From contig CM069611.1 of the NCBI GenBank assembly GCA_035771175.1, forward strand, positions 14,972,366 to 15,036,365: a stretch of 64,000 nucleotides of DNA, in the 5' to 3' direction. Position numbers and translations under genes: made by a program. The notes beneath the pieces were generated by a model. The model saw only the letters and a list, made by a program, of their open reading frames with translations. It had not been told where the DNA came from and did no database searches. This stretch comes from Paratinospora sagittata (Eukaryota; Streptophyta; Magnoliopsida; Ranunculales; Menispermaceae). Below, in pieces: positions 11,410-23,310 of the stretch; the first letter of the stretch is position 1; each line of letters starts with the position of its first letter.

Positions 11410-13523
11410 TGATAGACACCCAAGAGGGGGGGTGAATTGGGTGTTATGGCCAGTTTTGACAATTTCTAATTTCTTTGTGGAAAACCTTTTGATTAATTCA
11501 AGTCATGTACTCAAATCAATATAAAGTTCATAATGAAAGATATTGAAAATAAATACAATGCACACAAAGGACTTTTACGTTGTTCGAAAATCCTTTTCCT
11601 ACTCCACGCTTAGAGAAACCTTCTCTAGGATTCCACTATACCGAATTCACTTCAAGGATGTGAACCAAACCGTTACAATGTCATTTTCAAGGTTCAAGAC
11701 AAACCTATCTTTTTCACGGGCTAAGTAAAAACCTATAACTTCCTTTCGCGGGATAAGCAAGAACCTGCTATCCTTTTTTCGTGAGCTGAGGATTAACCAC
11801 TTGATCCTTTTCAAGATAAAGGATGAAATTATACCTTAATTCCAACCTTGGAATCACAAGTGATAAGTTTTCACTTAACTTGGTTTGTTTAGACCTTGAA
11901 GCAAATCCAAACGCTGAACACAAGGTCATGGTGTTTGTTCTATACAAGTAGAAAACTTACAATGAAGCTTACAATACACATTTTCAAATACAAGATATGA
12001 AAATTAAGCTCAAAGAGAGAGAGAGAGACCTTACAACGCTTTTTCCTTTCTTGCAACAATATTTGCTCAAGAATGCATTTGATGATGATTCGAATGAAAT
12101 CCATAAAGTTTACTTTGAAAACCTTTTTAAAATCAACTCATTTGGTTTTCAAAATACTTAGGTCTAGGACGTTCAAGAGTGGGAAATGGTATGATGTTTG
12201 GAAAACACTTGATGCACTCGCATTCTTTCATTCTCCACTTTTTTCTCTTTCTTTTCTCTTGTTTTTCATAGTTGTGTTGCTCAACATGACAAAACCAAAG
12301 TGTGAAGCTCAAACCTGAGAGTGTTCATCACTTCTCAACACTTAGAGAAAATAGACCAACTTGCAAAAACGTGCTTAGATCTAGTTTCAAAATCAGTTGA
12401 AGTATTTTTTATAAAAGGAGCAGTTACAGGTTGAAGAACAAGAGAGTATGGATTGATTTGAATTCAAAACATTGTTTAATCTAAAGTAGTTATGGGCGTG
12501 CGAGATAATGGGAATCATCCAGGTGTTAGAGGAGAATATTTCAGTTAAGATAACTTGGCAAAATTGTATAAGGAATATAAAAATCGAGCAAGTGGAAGTG
12601 CCCACTTTTTTCTCATCAGAAATGTCAGATTTCTGTCTTAGGCAATGATAGTGCGCTATCTTGGCCTATAGCGCGCTCTCAGCCTGTTCATGATGCCCGA
12701 TATTGGCTTATAGCGGGCTATTGATGCTCGATATGCTGAAAACCAAGAGTTCCTGATTTTGAAAACTCATTGATTGCACGTTATCATTCATGATAGTGCG
12801 CTATTGCCCTTTATACAAAAAATAAAATTTTGACAATAGCTTGATAGTGAGTTATCTTCAATGATAGTGTGCTATTGCCTATTTTCTAAAAAATCATAAT
12901 TTTGGCAATCAACCTGATAGCATGCTATCATCAATGATAGCACGTTATTGCCTTCTGGAAACTTTGGCAATTGGCTGGATAGCGGGCTATAGGGACCTAT
13001 AGCGCGCTATTGGTTCCTATTTTTGAAAAATCACTCTTTTGACATACAAAAACCTTTCCATTGATTCAAAAACATTTTGGTATAGGATTAAACACTATTA
13101 AATCATTCAAAACTCATTGAAAACAAGATCGAAACTTTTTTAAAACCATTTTGACAAGATCATGCTAAAGATTAAGACATTTTCGAAAACTTGAAATCTT
13201 CGGACATAATTTTGCGAAAGACTAACACATGATATTTAAGATGATGATTGAGCAAACTGTAGCAAGTAGGTTACGTCCTAATTCTAGACAACTTTCAACC
13301 ACTTGTTTCTTCTTTCCTCCAAGTTGTCCAAGCTTTGCATGTGGTTGATCCTTTGCTTTGATCTTTTGCTTGAGGGACTTGAAGTACTTTGATATTGTAT
13401 TTGCTCTTCTCTATGGTGGGTGCTGAAATATACTAGATAAAATCATTTGCACCAAATTGCATATTGTTTGTTAGCATCAAAACACCTAGGTGAATGGTAA
13501 GTAGAAAGCCTCTTAGGCCAACA
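11410..13523 (-). mobile_element. Copia-type solo LTR nested in another LTR
   Basis: On the minus strand it starts TGTTGGCCTAAGAGG and ends in the reverse of TGATAGACACCCAAGAGGGG, the mirror of the CCCCCCTCTTGGGTG end of the LTR at 36087-38782. The 5-bp duplication GGCAG flanks it (11405-11409 and 13524-13528), and host text GTAGGCAGGAG at 8553-8563 shows the uninterrupted state. It carries minus-strand hairpin units (about 11700-11840) and a cluster of GATAGCGCGCTATC-type palindromes (about 12640-13010). No coding content is supported. Confidence 0.88.
12640..13010. repeat. Cluster of GATAGCGCGCTATC-type palindromes
   Basis: About ten variants of a self-complementary core (GATAGTGCGCTAT, TATAGCGCGCT, GATAGCATGCTATC, GATAGCACGTTAT) are spaced 20-60 bp apart. 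They occupy the same kind of place as the AGGACGCT units of other LTRs but have a different sequence. Confidence 0.65.
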
Positions 13524-13686
13524 GGCAGGAGCCGAACAGCTATAAATCTCGTGTGTTCATTTGTTATTTACTATTCTTCATTATCATATGCTATAACATG
13601 TTTAAATCTGTAAACTAATTTTATTGAAAGGTATAACCTGCTAAATCGTCCAATTTACCCCCCTCTTGAACATTTATGGGCCAACA

Positions 13687-14665
13687 CTTTTGGTCCACCA
13701 TGCATCGAGACATCGTTGAGTTGGCTCGGAGATGCAGTAGTTTCCAACGTGATGGGGTAACAATTCATGCACCTCCTGAAAACTTAAATCCCTTGCAAAC
13801 CCCGTGGCCATTTGTTCAGTGGGGGGTAGAAATCATAGGCCCCCTAACAGTTTGCAAAGGACAAGTTAAATTCGCAGTTGTGGCCGTTAACTACTTAACA
13901 AAATAGGCAAAAGCTGAGGCATTGGCCCAGATAACTGAGCAAAAAGACTACAAGATTCATATGATAGTCGATTGTTTGCTGATTTGGAGTGCCATACGCC
14001 ATTATCACGGACAACGAAAAATAGTTCGACAGTGCTCTATTCAACTCTTTTTGTTCCAACCTCGTATAAAACATTTCTTCTCATCGCATGCTCACCCACA
14101 AGCCAATGGCCAAGTCGAAGCAATAAACAAGATCATCAGGCACAAACTTAAGGCGAGACTGAAAGCAAAAAAGGCTACCTCGGTAGATGAGCTACCGCAG
14201 GTGTTGTGGTCATACCGGGCTATAGAGAGAACAGCCAAGAAAAAGACTACTTTCGCTCTCGCTTATGGTATGAAGGCAATGATCCCAGTACAGGTTGGTC
14301 TACCCAGCCTCCGAACAGAGCACTTCGACCAAAAGCTAAACTCAGAAGCCCAAGGACTGGACCTTAATTTGATAGAAGAAAAAAAAGAAGTAGCTCAACT
14401 CTGAGCGATAGCTTACTAGAAAATGCAACGCTCGATATTACGATGCAAAGTTCCAACCCAGATCCTTCATGCTCAGAGACCTAGGTTTGCGAAAAGTTAT
14501 GCTAGACACTCGGGAGCCTAGAGTGTGAGCTTTTGGTCCAAATTGGGAAGGGTGTTACAAGGTCACTCAGATCTTAAGACTGAGGGTGTATGATCTGGAA
14601 GACATGGAAAAAAGAATAATACTAAAGCCCTAGAACGCCAAGCACTTAAAAGTTGTATTACCAAT
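13687..14665 (+). pseudogene. Tat-lineage integrase relic
   Basis: This continues the pol relic of 8709-9824. It begins at FWSTMHRDIVELARRC, the second half of the integrase zinc region, then reads PWPFVQWGVEIIGPL, where the first catalytic residue is normally Asp (GIDLIGP) and is here Glu. A stop at 13904-13906 replaces the Trp of TKW. The second Asp region (IISDNG) is shifted out of frame. HPQANGQVEAINKIIRHKL keeps the third catalytic residue, Glu. The frame then reads LWSYRAIERTAKKKT and AMIPVQVGLPSLR, typical of Tat. The C-terminal part continues in broken frames to about 14665. It is clearly inactive. Confidence 0.8.
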
Positions 14666-15050
14666 GATAAGGAATGTGTAAAGGGTGTGTGGCCCATGAA
14701 ACTCTACTATGATGAATAGAATAAGGCGTTTTGCCTGTCAAATTTTCCTAAAAGAAGTTTGACACAGAGAAATCGTCTACAACTCTACAATTGTCTTGGA
14801 CCTTGAGTTAATCTCGGCTGCCGAGAGGGGGTCTGTTGACCCTATAGTGCCTTGGGGTAGGTCCTAACCCACCACAGGGAAAGAGGTTGCGAAACTTTAT
14901 AGCGTCTTGGGGTAAGGTAAAACTTATCACTGGGAAGGAGGTCAGGCTTTAAGCTTTTTAGTACCTTATAGTACCTTGGGGCACGACTCTTAACTCGACA
15001 CCTGGGAAGGAGGCATAGACCCTACAATGCCTTGGGAATGTCCAAAAACT
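14666..15050 (+). repeat. Tat 3' untranslated region with degenerate tandem repeats
   Basis: No gene is seen. From about 14843 a unit of 55-69 bp recurs, with the core TATAGTGCCTTGGGG at 14843, 14898, 14967 and, decayed, 15023; each is followed by CACYGGGAARGAGG. Tandem repeats in the 3' UTR are known for Tat/Ogre elements. The stretch ends where an Athila LTR was inserted at 15051. Confidence 0.65.
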
Positions 15051-16425
15051 TGTACATGATCAATCGCAGGCGTATGATGTCAAGGTATAATATACCGATA
15101 AAAATCGGGTTATCGTTCTCAAGGATTGATTAGCTCTCACCAATTACCGTAATTACTAACCCTAACTTTATCTAGATGATCAAATTTAAGAATTAATTAA
15201 ATACGTAAAAATAATAATGCTAGAAAAAACTAAGAAATAGCAAGTAATTAAATCAAGAGAACTCAATAGAGATAAATTCTAGAGGTTCAACTTCACCTAA
15301 CTTTCAACTATGTCTTTTAGATATATTTATTTTAATTTATTTTTCTAGTTTATAAGTCAAAAATCCTCAAGTCTCTAACTTCATCTCTCGAGTGCCAAGT
15401 TAGAACATATTTACATGAATTAATTTCAACCTCTCAATAAAAACCAAAAGCATGCAAATTCTTTACGCATTGTGATTTTTTCCAAAACTTCAAAGAATAT
15501 AATAAACCTCCCTATTCTATAATATTTCTAGGTTATATTTTTCCCAATCCAATCCTAAGTTCCCTTTCTCGAGTACTGAACCCAAGATCTAAAATCAATC
15601 AATCTATGGCTAGTAGATCAAAAGCATTAAGAATTGGAAAAGATAAATAAACCATGAAGAATCTCTTAATAATAATCAAAATAAATCTAAAACATGGAAT
15701 CTAGTTTAGGATCCATCTATCCTCTAGATAAACAACTTAGTTCATCATTAAAATAAAAGAAAACACAAAAATATTGATGAATATTGTATATAGAAACAAG
15801 AAGAAACTAGAAAACCAATAGCAAGATGTGTAGCTTCACTCCTTTGTCTCCAACGTTGTGCTCTTTGCCTCTTTCAATCTGATTTTTCTTCAACTTCTTT
15901 TCCTCTCTATTATGCTTGAAAACCCTCTCATAATGTCGTATTTAAAGTTAGGAAGAAGTAAAAAAAAATCGCGTCTAATTCGGAGTTAAATTGACCAAGA
16001 TATGCACGAAAAACCCAAATAGTGTAGGATTCGGAATCGTGCAGACGCTGTTGCGCCCATGAAGATTTTTTCTGGTTTTTTTTGCAAGGGTGTGACGCAG
16101 CGCCTAGAACATTGAGTGTGCAATTTTTCTTCACATTTGTGCCATTTTCTCGCACATCTTCGCATAGTTTTGGATTGTTTCTTCTCCACACACACCTCTT
16201 AGGCACTTGTTCATTACTTTCAAAGCTCTTCAAAACCATCTTAAAACCTACAAAATCAATCATGAACTAAGTGTTAAACTCGTCAAAACATGAACCTAAA
16301 CTAACATATAAAAATGCAAAACCGAAATAAACTATATCGAAACTCTAACATAACATAACATAAAACTTTAACATAAAATATACCTAAACTAAAACATAAA
16401 AGACACCTAAAAACTCTACTTATCA
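15051..16425 (-). repeat. 3' LTR of minus-strand Athila
   Basis: Read on the minus strand, it begins TGATAAGTAGAGTTTTTAGG at 16425 and ends near 15051 in GCCTGCGATTGATCATGTACA. Internal TCTCGAGTGCC patches match the CACTCGAGAGAGGG repeats of the other Athila LTRs. A GC-rich patch with AGACGCTGTTGCGCCC lies at about 16043-16105. Confidence 0.8.
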
Positions 16426-18055
16426 AATACCTCCAAACTTAGGACTTTGATCGTCCCGAGCAAAGCGAAAACAAACCAAAAACTCACCTTACTACCACAT
16501 TCTAAAACAATAAAAAATTTGGTTTGAAAGGTATGAACATAAAATGGCCTCAATTGCATGAAATATAATAACTTCTAGGAAAATTTCGAAAGTATGAAAG
16601 ATGTCTAGAATTTCAATTCAACTCTTACCATGCCTCATCTTTGATTCTTGAAAATGAAAATACATAATCAATCACATGAAACCGCGTATACATCATATAG
16701 ATAAAGGCAAGCAAGTGAAAAATACATGATCTCAAAATATATTTTGAAATTGAACTCCATAGGCATATTTTTCACACCACTCTCCACTAATGTAGATTTC
16801 ACACCACTAGGAATCAATAAGACTTCTATAGGTTGTAATGTAAGGCTAGGGTGAAAGGTACGATAGAAATGGGTAGTAATTAGACTCAAAACACCCTAAA
16901 CATCTTCAAAACATTATATAGAAACATAACCGATATAACACATATACCCACACCAGATTTTGAAATTTATCAACTCTCCCATTGTTTGCTTTCATCTTTT
17001 TCTCTTTTTCTTCTTCTTTTCATCATTTTTTTTCATTTGAAGAACAACTACACCCCCAAACTTATTTCTTTCAATACAAGGTGTAGCATTCTTTCTTTTG
17101 CACTATTTTTTTTTTCTTTCTACACATGAAGCAAACATTCCTCCAAATATCCTTTTCATCTTCATCACCTTCCATTCCTATAATTCACCCTCAAATAGAT
17201 ATATACTTCACCATAAGTGCCATAGGTGAAGTTTTTAAAGGGTGTAAGGGTGAGAAATAGGATTTTAAAAATATGGCTTTTACTATTAATGATAGGTGAC
17301 AAACAAAGGTTAATAAGCTCAAAGATGGGTGACTAGGGGTATAATTAATAATAGGTAGGCTTAACGGCTCAAACGATCCAAACATGGCCTAAATCATCTT
17401 CTGAATTGTGTGATCCCTAGGATTTCGCCTCAAGTGATGATCAAACAAGTTCGAGAGTTTATAGAGATCTTAATAATACTTAACTTGTAATTATCTTTTC
17501 TAAACACTAGTGGTTCAATGATCATGACCATGTATAAAAATATAAAGAATCTCAAACAAGACATATCAAGGAATCAAATCAAGCACATAGACTTTAAGAT
17601 ATACTTTGTACATTTTCCTAGAGTTATATTCAAATAAATGCTACTTTTATCTTTGGCCATCCATAAATATATAAAACCAAATAAATGCTTGTAAAAGAAC
17701 ATGACCCTACACTAATCCTAGAAACATACGTAAATACACATATCCTAACCATGTCAAAAATTGAAAATTTTCTCTCCATACTTAAACAAAGCATTGTCCT
17801 CAATGCAAAACATATAAGAAAAGAAGAAATAGAATAAAGAAGAAAAAGTTGCGAAACACCCTTAACCAACACAGGTAAGAGCCACCACGTGAATATCTCC
17901 ATTCTTCCTCTCCACAATAGCTGATCCCCATACTCATTTAGAACCCTGGAAGAGAATAAAAAAATTATGCCACTAGAAAGGAATTCCTATAAAATAAATA
18001 AAGCAACTAACTAAAATAGTTGGGTTGCCTCCCAACAAGCGCTTGGTTTAAAGTC
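16426..18055 (-). other. Athila 3' untranslated region
   Basis: No gene is seen. Minus-strand PPT-like tracts AAGTTTGGAGGTATT (16426-16440) and AAGTTTGGGGGTG (about 17050) and the motif GCATTGAGGACAAT (about 17790) repeat the arrangement seen at 4544-6031 and 47560-51054. Pyrimidine-rich runs at 16980-17120 match the purine-rich, A-rich part of those copies. Confidence 0.65.
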
Positions 18056-18059
18056 ATCA

Positions 18060-19203
18060 GCTCGACTTTTCTTTTCTTTTAGGTGGATCACTAAGAGGAA
18101 CACCGGTAGCAATCCTTTCTTCTTGGCCATAGTAGTGCTTCAACCGTGACCATTAACTTGGAAAAGAGATCCATCCTTGCACCTTAGCTCCACCACTCCA
18201 TAAGGAAAAACCTTTGCAATGATAAACGGTCCGGACCTTCTAGATTTTGACTTGCTCGGAAAGAACTTCAATTGGGAGTTGAAAAAAAGAACTTGCTGAA
18301 CCAGAAGGAACTAGCGCCTTAAAATTTTATTGTCATGCCATTTCTTGGTCTGCTCTTTGTAAATCTTGGCGTTCTCATATGCATCATTGCGAAATTCCTC
18401 CATCTCACTCAATTGTAAGAACCTTTGTTTACCAGAAGCCTTCAAATCAAAATTTAACTTCTTCGCCGCCCAATATGCACGGTGTTCCAACTCAACCGAT
18501 AGATGACATGCTTTGCTGAACACTAATTGATATGGGGACATCCTAATGGGTGTTTTGAAAGTAGACCTACAAGCCCATAATGCATTATCTAGCTTCATTG
18601 CCCAATCCTTCCTATTAGTGTTGATGGTCTTCTCTAAGATTTGCTTGACTTTCTAGCTCGAAATTTCAGCTTGGCCATTGATTTGTGGATGATAGACAAG
18701 TGCCACGGTATGCTTCACACCATATTTGGCAAGTAGAGAATTGAATAACTTGTTGTAAAAGTGGGTACCTTCATCACTAATAATTGCACGAGGTGAACCA
18801 AATCTAGTAAAAATATGCTTGTGTAAAACTTTTAGCACCACCTTAGCATCATTAGTAGCGTAGCTATAACTTCCACCTACTTTGATACATAATCCACTGC
18901 CAATAGGATATATGTCTTGCCAAAAAAGGAGGGAAAAGGTCCCATAAAGTCTATGCCCCACACATCAAAAAGCTCAACCTCCAAAATATTGTTCAATGGT
19001 AGCTCATTGCACCTAGAGATGTTTCCAAGACGTTGGCACCTATCCCAAGTCTTGATGAAAGTATAACTATCACGAAATAAAGTAGGCCAATAAAACCCAC
19101 TTTGAAGTACTTTCGCCACCGTACGTGTTGCTCCAAAATGGCCACCATAAGGGGGAAAAGTGACAATCATAGAGAATAGCTTGCACTTTTTCTCTCGGGA
19201 CAT
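18060..19203 (-). pseudogene. Athila integrase
   Basis: The zinc-binding end (TWDRCQRLGNISR) leads into ELFDVWGIDFMGPFPS with the first catalytic Asp. IISDEGTHFYNKL follows with the second, and HPQINGQAEIS keeps the Glu. After a stop near 18653 a second open segment (18598-18311) gives [16 protein letters not shown] and [13 protein letters not shown], the usual region after the core. The C-terminus near 18100-18270 reads RRSGPFIIAKVFPYGVVEL and then a VNGH-like end, as in other Athila integrases. The DDE triad is visible, but at least two frameshifts or stops split the frame. Confidence 0.82.
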
Positions 19204-19371
19204 ACCTCATAATAATTTGATCATTGTATCTCTTGAACAATAAGGGATCATCCCATAAATAAAACTTCACCTCATGAAGGAATTTCTTCTTTTTAGAATA
19301 AGATAAATCTGGAGGCAACACACCACTAGCAAAATAATTCACATAATTTGCAAACCATGGAAGCCTTGCAT

Positions 19372-21091
19372 CTAGCCCATAGAGTTGTTCATCCAGAAAA
19401 GATTCTTGAATAGGAACGCCGTCTTTCTTGTCTTCAAGTTGCAACCGTGATAAATGGTCGGCCACCAAATTCTCACTTTGTCCCAGATCTCTAAATCAAA
19501 CTCTTGTAGCAAAAGAATCCACCGAATCAACCAGGGTTTGACCTCTCTCTTCTCATACAAATAACGGATGGCGGCATGGTCGATATACACAATCACCTTA
19601 GACCCAATAATATAATACCGAAACTTATCACAAGCAAACACTACTGCTAACAACTCTTTCTCGATTGTCATATGGTTTTGTTGAGCCCCATCAAGAGTAC
19701 GCCTAGCATAGTAAATAGTCCAGATCATTTTGTCATGTCGCTGGCCAAGTACCACACCGATTGCATAATCTCTTGCATTGCACGTAATCTCAAATTGTTG
19801 CTTCCAATCGGACACCACCATGATAGGAGCTGAAATCAAGGCCTTCTTTATTAACTCAAAAGCTGTCACACACTCCTCATTGAACTCAAAATGAGCATCC
19901 TTCTCAAAGAGATTGCAAAGAGGCTTAGTGATCTTAGAAAAATCCTTTATAAATCTTCGATAAAAGTCAGCATGGCCTAAGAAATGCCTTATGCTTGGGT
20001 GTGGAAGCTTCTCAATTGCAACTATCTTAGCCCGATCAACTTCAAGTTCTTTGGAGGATACCCGGTGCCCAAGGACAATTCCTTCTTGAACCATGAAATA
20101 GCACTTCTCCCAATTGAGAACCAAATTTCTTTCCTCACATCGCTTCAATACTAGAGAAAGATTGTTCAAACATTGATCATAAGATGAACCAAAAACTGAA
20201 AAATCATCCATGAACACTTTCATAATCTCTTCCACCCAAAAAAATAACCATCATACAACGTTGGAAAGTGGCCGGAGCATTGCAGAAACCAAAAGGCATT
20301 CTTCGGAAAGGTACCATATGGGCATGTAAACATGATCTTCTCTTGGTCTTCCGGGGCAATAGCAATTTGATTGTACCCTGAATAACCATCTAGAAAACAA
20401 TAGTATTGAAAGCCTGCCAACTTGTCCAACATTTGATCAATGAATGAAAAGAGAAAGTGATCCTTCCATGTGGCCTTGTTGAGTTTCCAATAGTCAATGC
20501 ACACTCGCCATCCCGTCACGATCCTTGTAGGGATAAGTTCATCGGCTTCATTATTCACCATTGTGATCTTACCTTTCTTTGGCACCACTTGAACCAGACT
20601 CACCCAAGAACTATCCAAAATAGCATATATAATCCCCGCATTGAGCCACTTCGAAATTTTAGCCCGAACCACCTCTTTCATAGCTAGATTTAGCCTTCTT
20701 TGATGCTCGATGGAAGGTTTGTAAGACTCCATATATCTTGTGCATGCAAATCGATGGGCTAATGCCTTTGATGTCCGAAATAGAGCACCCAAAGCCGATT
20801 TATGCTCTTTTAGAATATGCAACAACTTCTCTTCTTCAACTTGAGACAAAGATGAGGATATGATAACTGGATATGTAGATTTTTCTCCCAAAAAAACTAC
20901 CAAAGATGCTCCAGTAATGGCTTCAATTTCAGTGTAGGTTCATTCAATTCTATTGAAGATGAATCATCAACGTTTTCCACTTTGGCTTGAGAAGGTTCGG
21001 AAGAAAGTGCTTCAAGAGCTAGTACATAGTACTGGATGTTATCATTCACCACCACATCTCGAGCAATCGAATTAATAATGCACCTTTCCAA
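19372..21091 (-). pseudogene. Athila reverse transcriptase and RNase H
   Basis: An N-terminal linker (ELNEPTLKLKPLLEHL) leads into the RT. WRVCIDYWKLNKATWKDHF and CFLDGYSGYNQIAIAPEDQ are RT motifs; a frameshift follows near MPFGFCNAPATFQR, then [12 protein letters not shown] carries the catalytic DD as FMDDF. ILGH-type thumb and [19 protein letters not shown] follow. RNase H has [16 protein letters not shown], where the family has CDAS, so the first catalytic Asp is Asn, a GAT to AAT change. The Glu in [18 protein letters not shown] and the Asp in [10 protein letters not shown] remain. After RNase H the frame shifts into the linker toward integrase (19468-19070). It is inactive. Confidence 0.85.
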
Positions 21092-21217
21092 TGGATCTTC
21101 TGGTGTGGAATCTATGTGAACCTTAGTAATGCAACTCCCAAGTACATTTATTCGCTGACAAGTGTTCGGTTATGCTGAAAACTTAAGTGTGTGGTAGATA
21201 TTAAACACCTCCCCCTC

Positions 21218-21715
21218 CTAATTAACTCGCAACGTAAACTCCCCTCGTTGCACATCGATTAATGCTCTACTTGTAGCTAAGAAGGGCCTCCCAAGAATTA
21301 AGGGTATCTCATCATCCTCTTCCATGTACAGGACAACAAAATATATCAGGAAGATGAACTTGCCAACCTTGACCAACACATTTTCAATGACTCCACGAGG
21401 ATAAGTAAGAGATCTATCCACCAATTGTAAGGTGATGGTTGTAGGCTTCACTTCTCCAAGTCCTAATTTCCTGAAAATAGAGAGATGCATTAGATTTATA
21501 CTTGCACCCAAATCACAAAGTACTTTATCAAAGAAAGACGTTTCAATGGTGCAAGGTATAGTAAAACTCCCTGGGTCCTTTAATTTTTGAGGCAATTTCT
21601 TTTGGAGAATTGCACTATATTCCTCCGTAAGCTTTACCATCTCGATCTCCTCCAATTTTTGCTTTTTTGACATAACATCCTTCATGAACTTGACGTAATT
21701 TGACATTTGCTCCAA
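21218..21715 (-). pseudogene. Athila aspartic protease region
   Basis: This 165-codon open segment holds LPQKLKDPGSFTIPCTIE and the protease active site FDKVLCDLGASINLM, with the D-x-GAS motif intact, then GEVKPTTITLQLVDRS and EIPLILGRPFLATSRALID. All of these are standard for the Athila protease domain between gag and RT. The segment looks intact, but gag and RT around it are frameshifted. Confidence 0.85.
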
Positions 21716-21783
21716 TGCATCTGCAAAAGTAATGTTAATGTGAATTTTCTTAAAGATTTCAAGAAACTTAACAAATTGATCAT

Positions 21784-22355
21784 CTAACTACTTTTTCTGA
21801 AATCTTTGAGGATATGAAATAGGAGCTTTAACGATATGAGGGTTATCAGGAAAGGAAATAGATCCATGTCTGTATGGCTTCTTCTTTGTCCTTGCTTCAA
21901 GGTCCTTGTCTTTGGTACTCTCTTCTTTATTGCCATTTGCTGAAGACGTGGGAGTAGTGTTGGTATTTCCTTGTGAATTAACTTCCTCAACTTCCGTTCC
22001 ACTTCTAAGAGGCCTTACATTGCTCCTTAGGATTCACTTCTGTATTACTTGGGAAGGAGCCTTTTTGTTGGGCATTCATGGATGAAGCAAGTTGCCCAAT
22101 TTGAACTTCCAAAGACTTTATCGATGCTCCCATATTGCCCATATGAGTCTCTAAATTATCAAGCCAAGATTCAGTCTTGGTGAACCTTGACGTTGTTTCC
22201 ACCACAAAGGTACTCATTAGTTCTTCCAAAGATGGCTTCTTTTTAGTGGCTTGATTATACATGCCTTGTGGAGGTTGCAACACATTCCTCATATTGGAGT
22301 AGGAAAAATTCTCATGATTGCGAATGCCCGAGTGATATTGATTTTGTAATGGTGT
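21784..22355 (-). pseudogene. Athila gag C-terminal part, truncated
   Basis: A 95-codon segment (22292-22005) reads MYNQATKKKPSLEELMSTF, then a coiled-coil stretch and SLEVQIGQLASSMNAQQKGS, then SNTEVNPKEQCKAS, the conserved end of Athila Gag. The next frame (22002-21784) is shifted and basic. The gag N-terminus is lost at about 22355. Confidence 0.78.
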
Positions 22356-22875
22356 TGGGCTGATGAATGTGAAAATGTCTTTATGGAGCTGAAGAAGAGA
22401 TTAACATCTACGCCAATTTTGATTTTACCAGAACCAAGTCAAGAGTTGGTTATTTGCACTAATGTTTCTCGCACCGGCTTGGGATGTGTGTTGATACAGA
22501 AGGATAGGGTCATTGCTTAAGCATTGAGATAGTTGAAGGTGCATGGGAAGAACTATCCTGTTCACGACTTAGAGCTGGCTGCAGTGGTTTTTGCTTGGAA
22601 GATTTGGAGGCATTACCTGTATGGTGAGAGATTCACCTTGTATTTTGACCACAAGAGCCTCAAGTATCTGTTTTCACAGAAGGATTTGAATATGAGGTAG
22701 AGAAGATGGTTGGAACTTCTGAAAGCTTATGATTTCACATTGGAATACCACCTTGGTAAAGCCAATGTAGTGGGTGATGCCTTGAGCAAGAAGCGGGTAG
22801 GGACTGTGTTGGTAGTGCGCCAGATGACTCAAGAGTGGAGATTAGTTGACGTGGCTACAACAATGAGTGTATATG
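22356..22875 (+). pseudogene. Chromovirus RT end and RNase H relic
   Basis: The plus-strand frame contains [60 protein letters not shown] and FTLEYHLGKANVVGDALSKK, the RNase H region of a Tekay/Del-type Ty3/gypsy element. The motif normally TDAS reads CTNVSRTGLG, so the first catalytic Asp is Asn. Two in-frame stops are present. It is cut on the left by the junction with the minus Athila and on the right by the Athila LTR starting at 22876. Confidence 0.78.
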
Positions 22876-23310
22876 TGATAAGTTGAGTTTTAGATAGTGT
22901 TTTGCATGTCATTTTGTTAGATTTCTAGGTGCATTTCATTAGTTTTTAGATATTTTTGCAAGAATTGCATACTTAGTTGTTTAAGTCCATTTAGGTGTTA
23001 ATTTAGGTTTTCAGAGACATTTCATCATGAATAAAACATGTTTGATACATGTTACATTAGGATTCACATATTTTTCATTAATTTCTTTATACTTTAATAC
23101 TTTGATCATTTACATAAAGGTTGTAGTTGTTTATACTTTGTTTTGTAGGTAAAAAAAGAGCTTTAAAGTGGGTTGAAACAAGATTCAAATGGTGTTCAAA
23201 AGTGGCCAAGAACATGTACAAAACGTGGAAAAGAAATGAAGAAAACAAGTCCAAAAAGTCAAAAAATCAGTTAAGTCCACAACTCTGAGCACAACACAAA
23301 ATAGTGCAAA
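22876..23310 (+). repeat. 5' part of an Athila family 2 LTR
   Basis: It begins TGATAAGTTGAGTTTTAG after the pol codon run, preceded by ATATG, and matches the LTR at 51055 closely up to 'AAAATAGTGCAAA'. There a chromovirus LTR (TGCAACGCCCTG…) has inserted. It is probably the 5' LTR of the element whose 3' LTR is at 51055. Confidence 0.72.

Larger units (their letters stand above)
9825..13686 (+). mobile_element. Copia-type (SIRE-like) solo LTR, interrupted
   Basis: It starts TGTTATCATAGTAAACCTC, resembling the LTR at 57871, and ends GGGCCAACA after the typical 'TTTACCCCCCTCTTGAACA'. A 5-bp duplication CTTTT flanks it (9820-9824 and 13687-13691), and the interrupted Tat pol reads on across it. 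It contains a cluster of AGGACGCT-type palindromes (about 10260-10690), hairpin units near 11280-11360 and the CCTAATC/GATAAGG hairpin. A second solo LTR of opposite orientation lies inside at 11410-13523. Without it, the LTR is about 1.74 kb. Confidence 0.88.
15051..22355 (-). mobile_element. Autonomous-type Athila element, 5' truncated
   Basis: On the minus strand the order is gag (22355-21790), protease, RT, RNase H, integrase (to about 18060), 3' UTR and LTR (16425-15051). The RT variant FMDDF, the gag/pol order, the sequence GGTTGCCTCCCAACAAGCGCTTG near 18033 and the LTR all mark Athila. The 5' LTR and gag start are lost at about 22355, where a plus-strand chromovirus fragment begins. 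No matching target duplication can be given for that side; AAACT precedes the 3' LTR edge. Several frameshifts and a mutated RNase H residue show it is dead. Confidence 0.85.
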
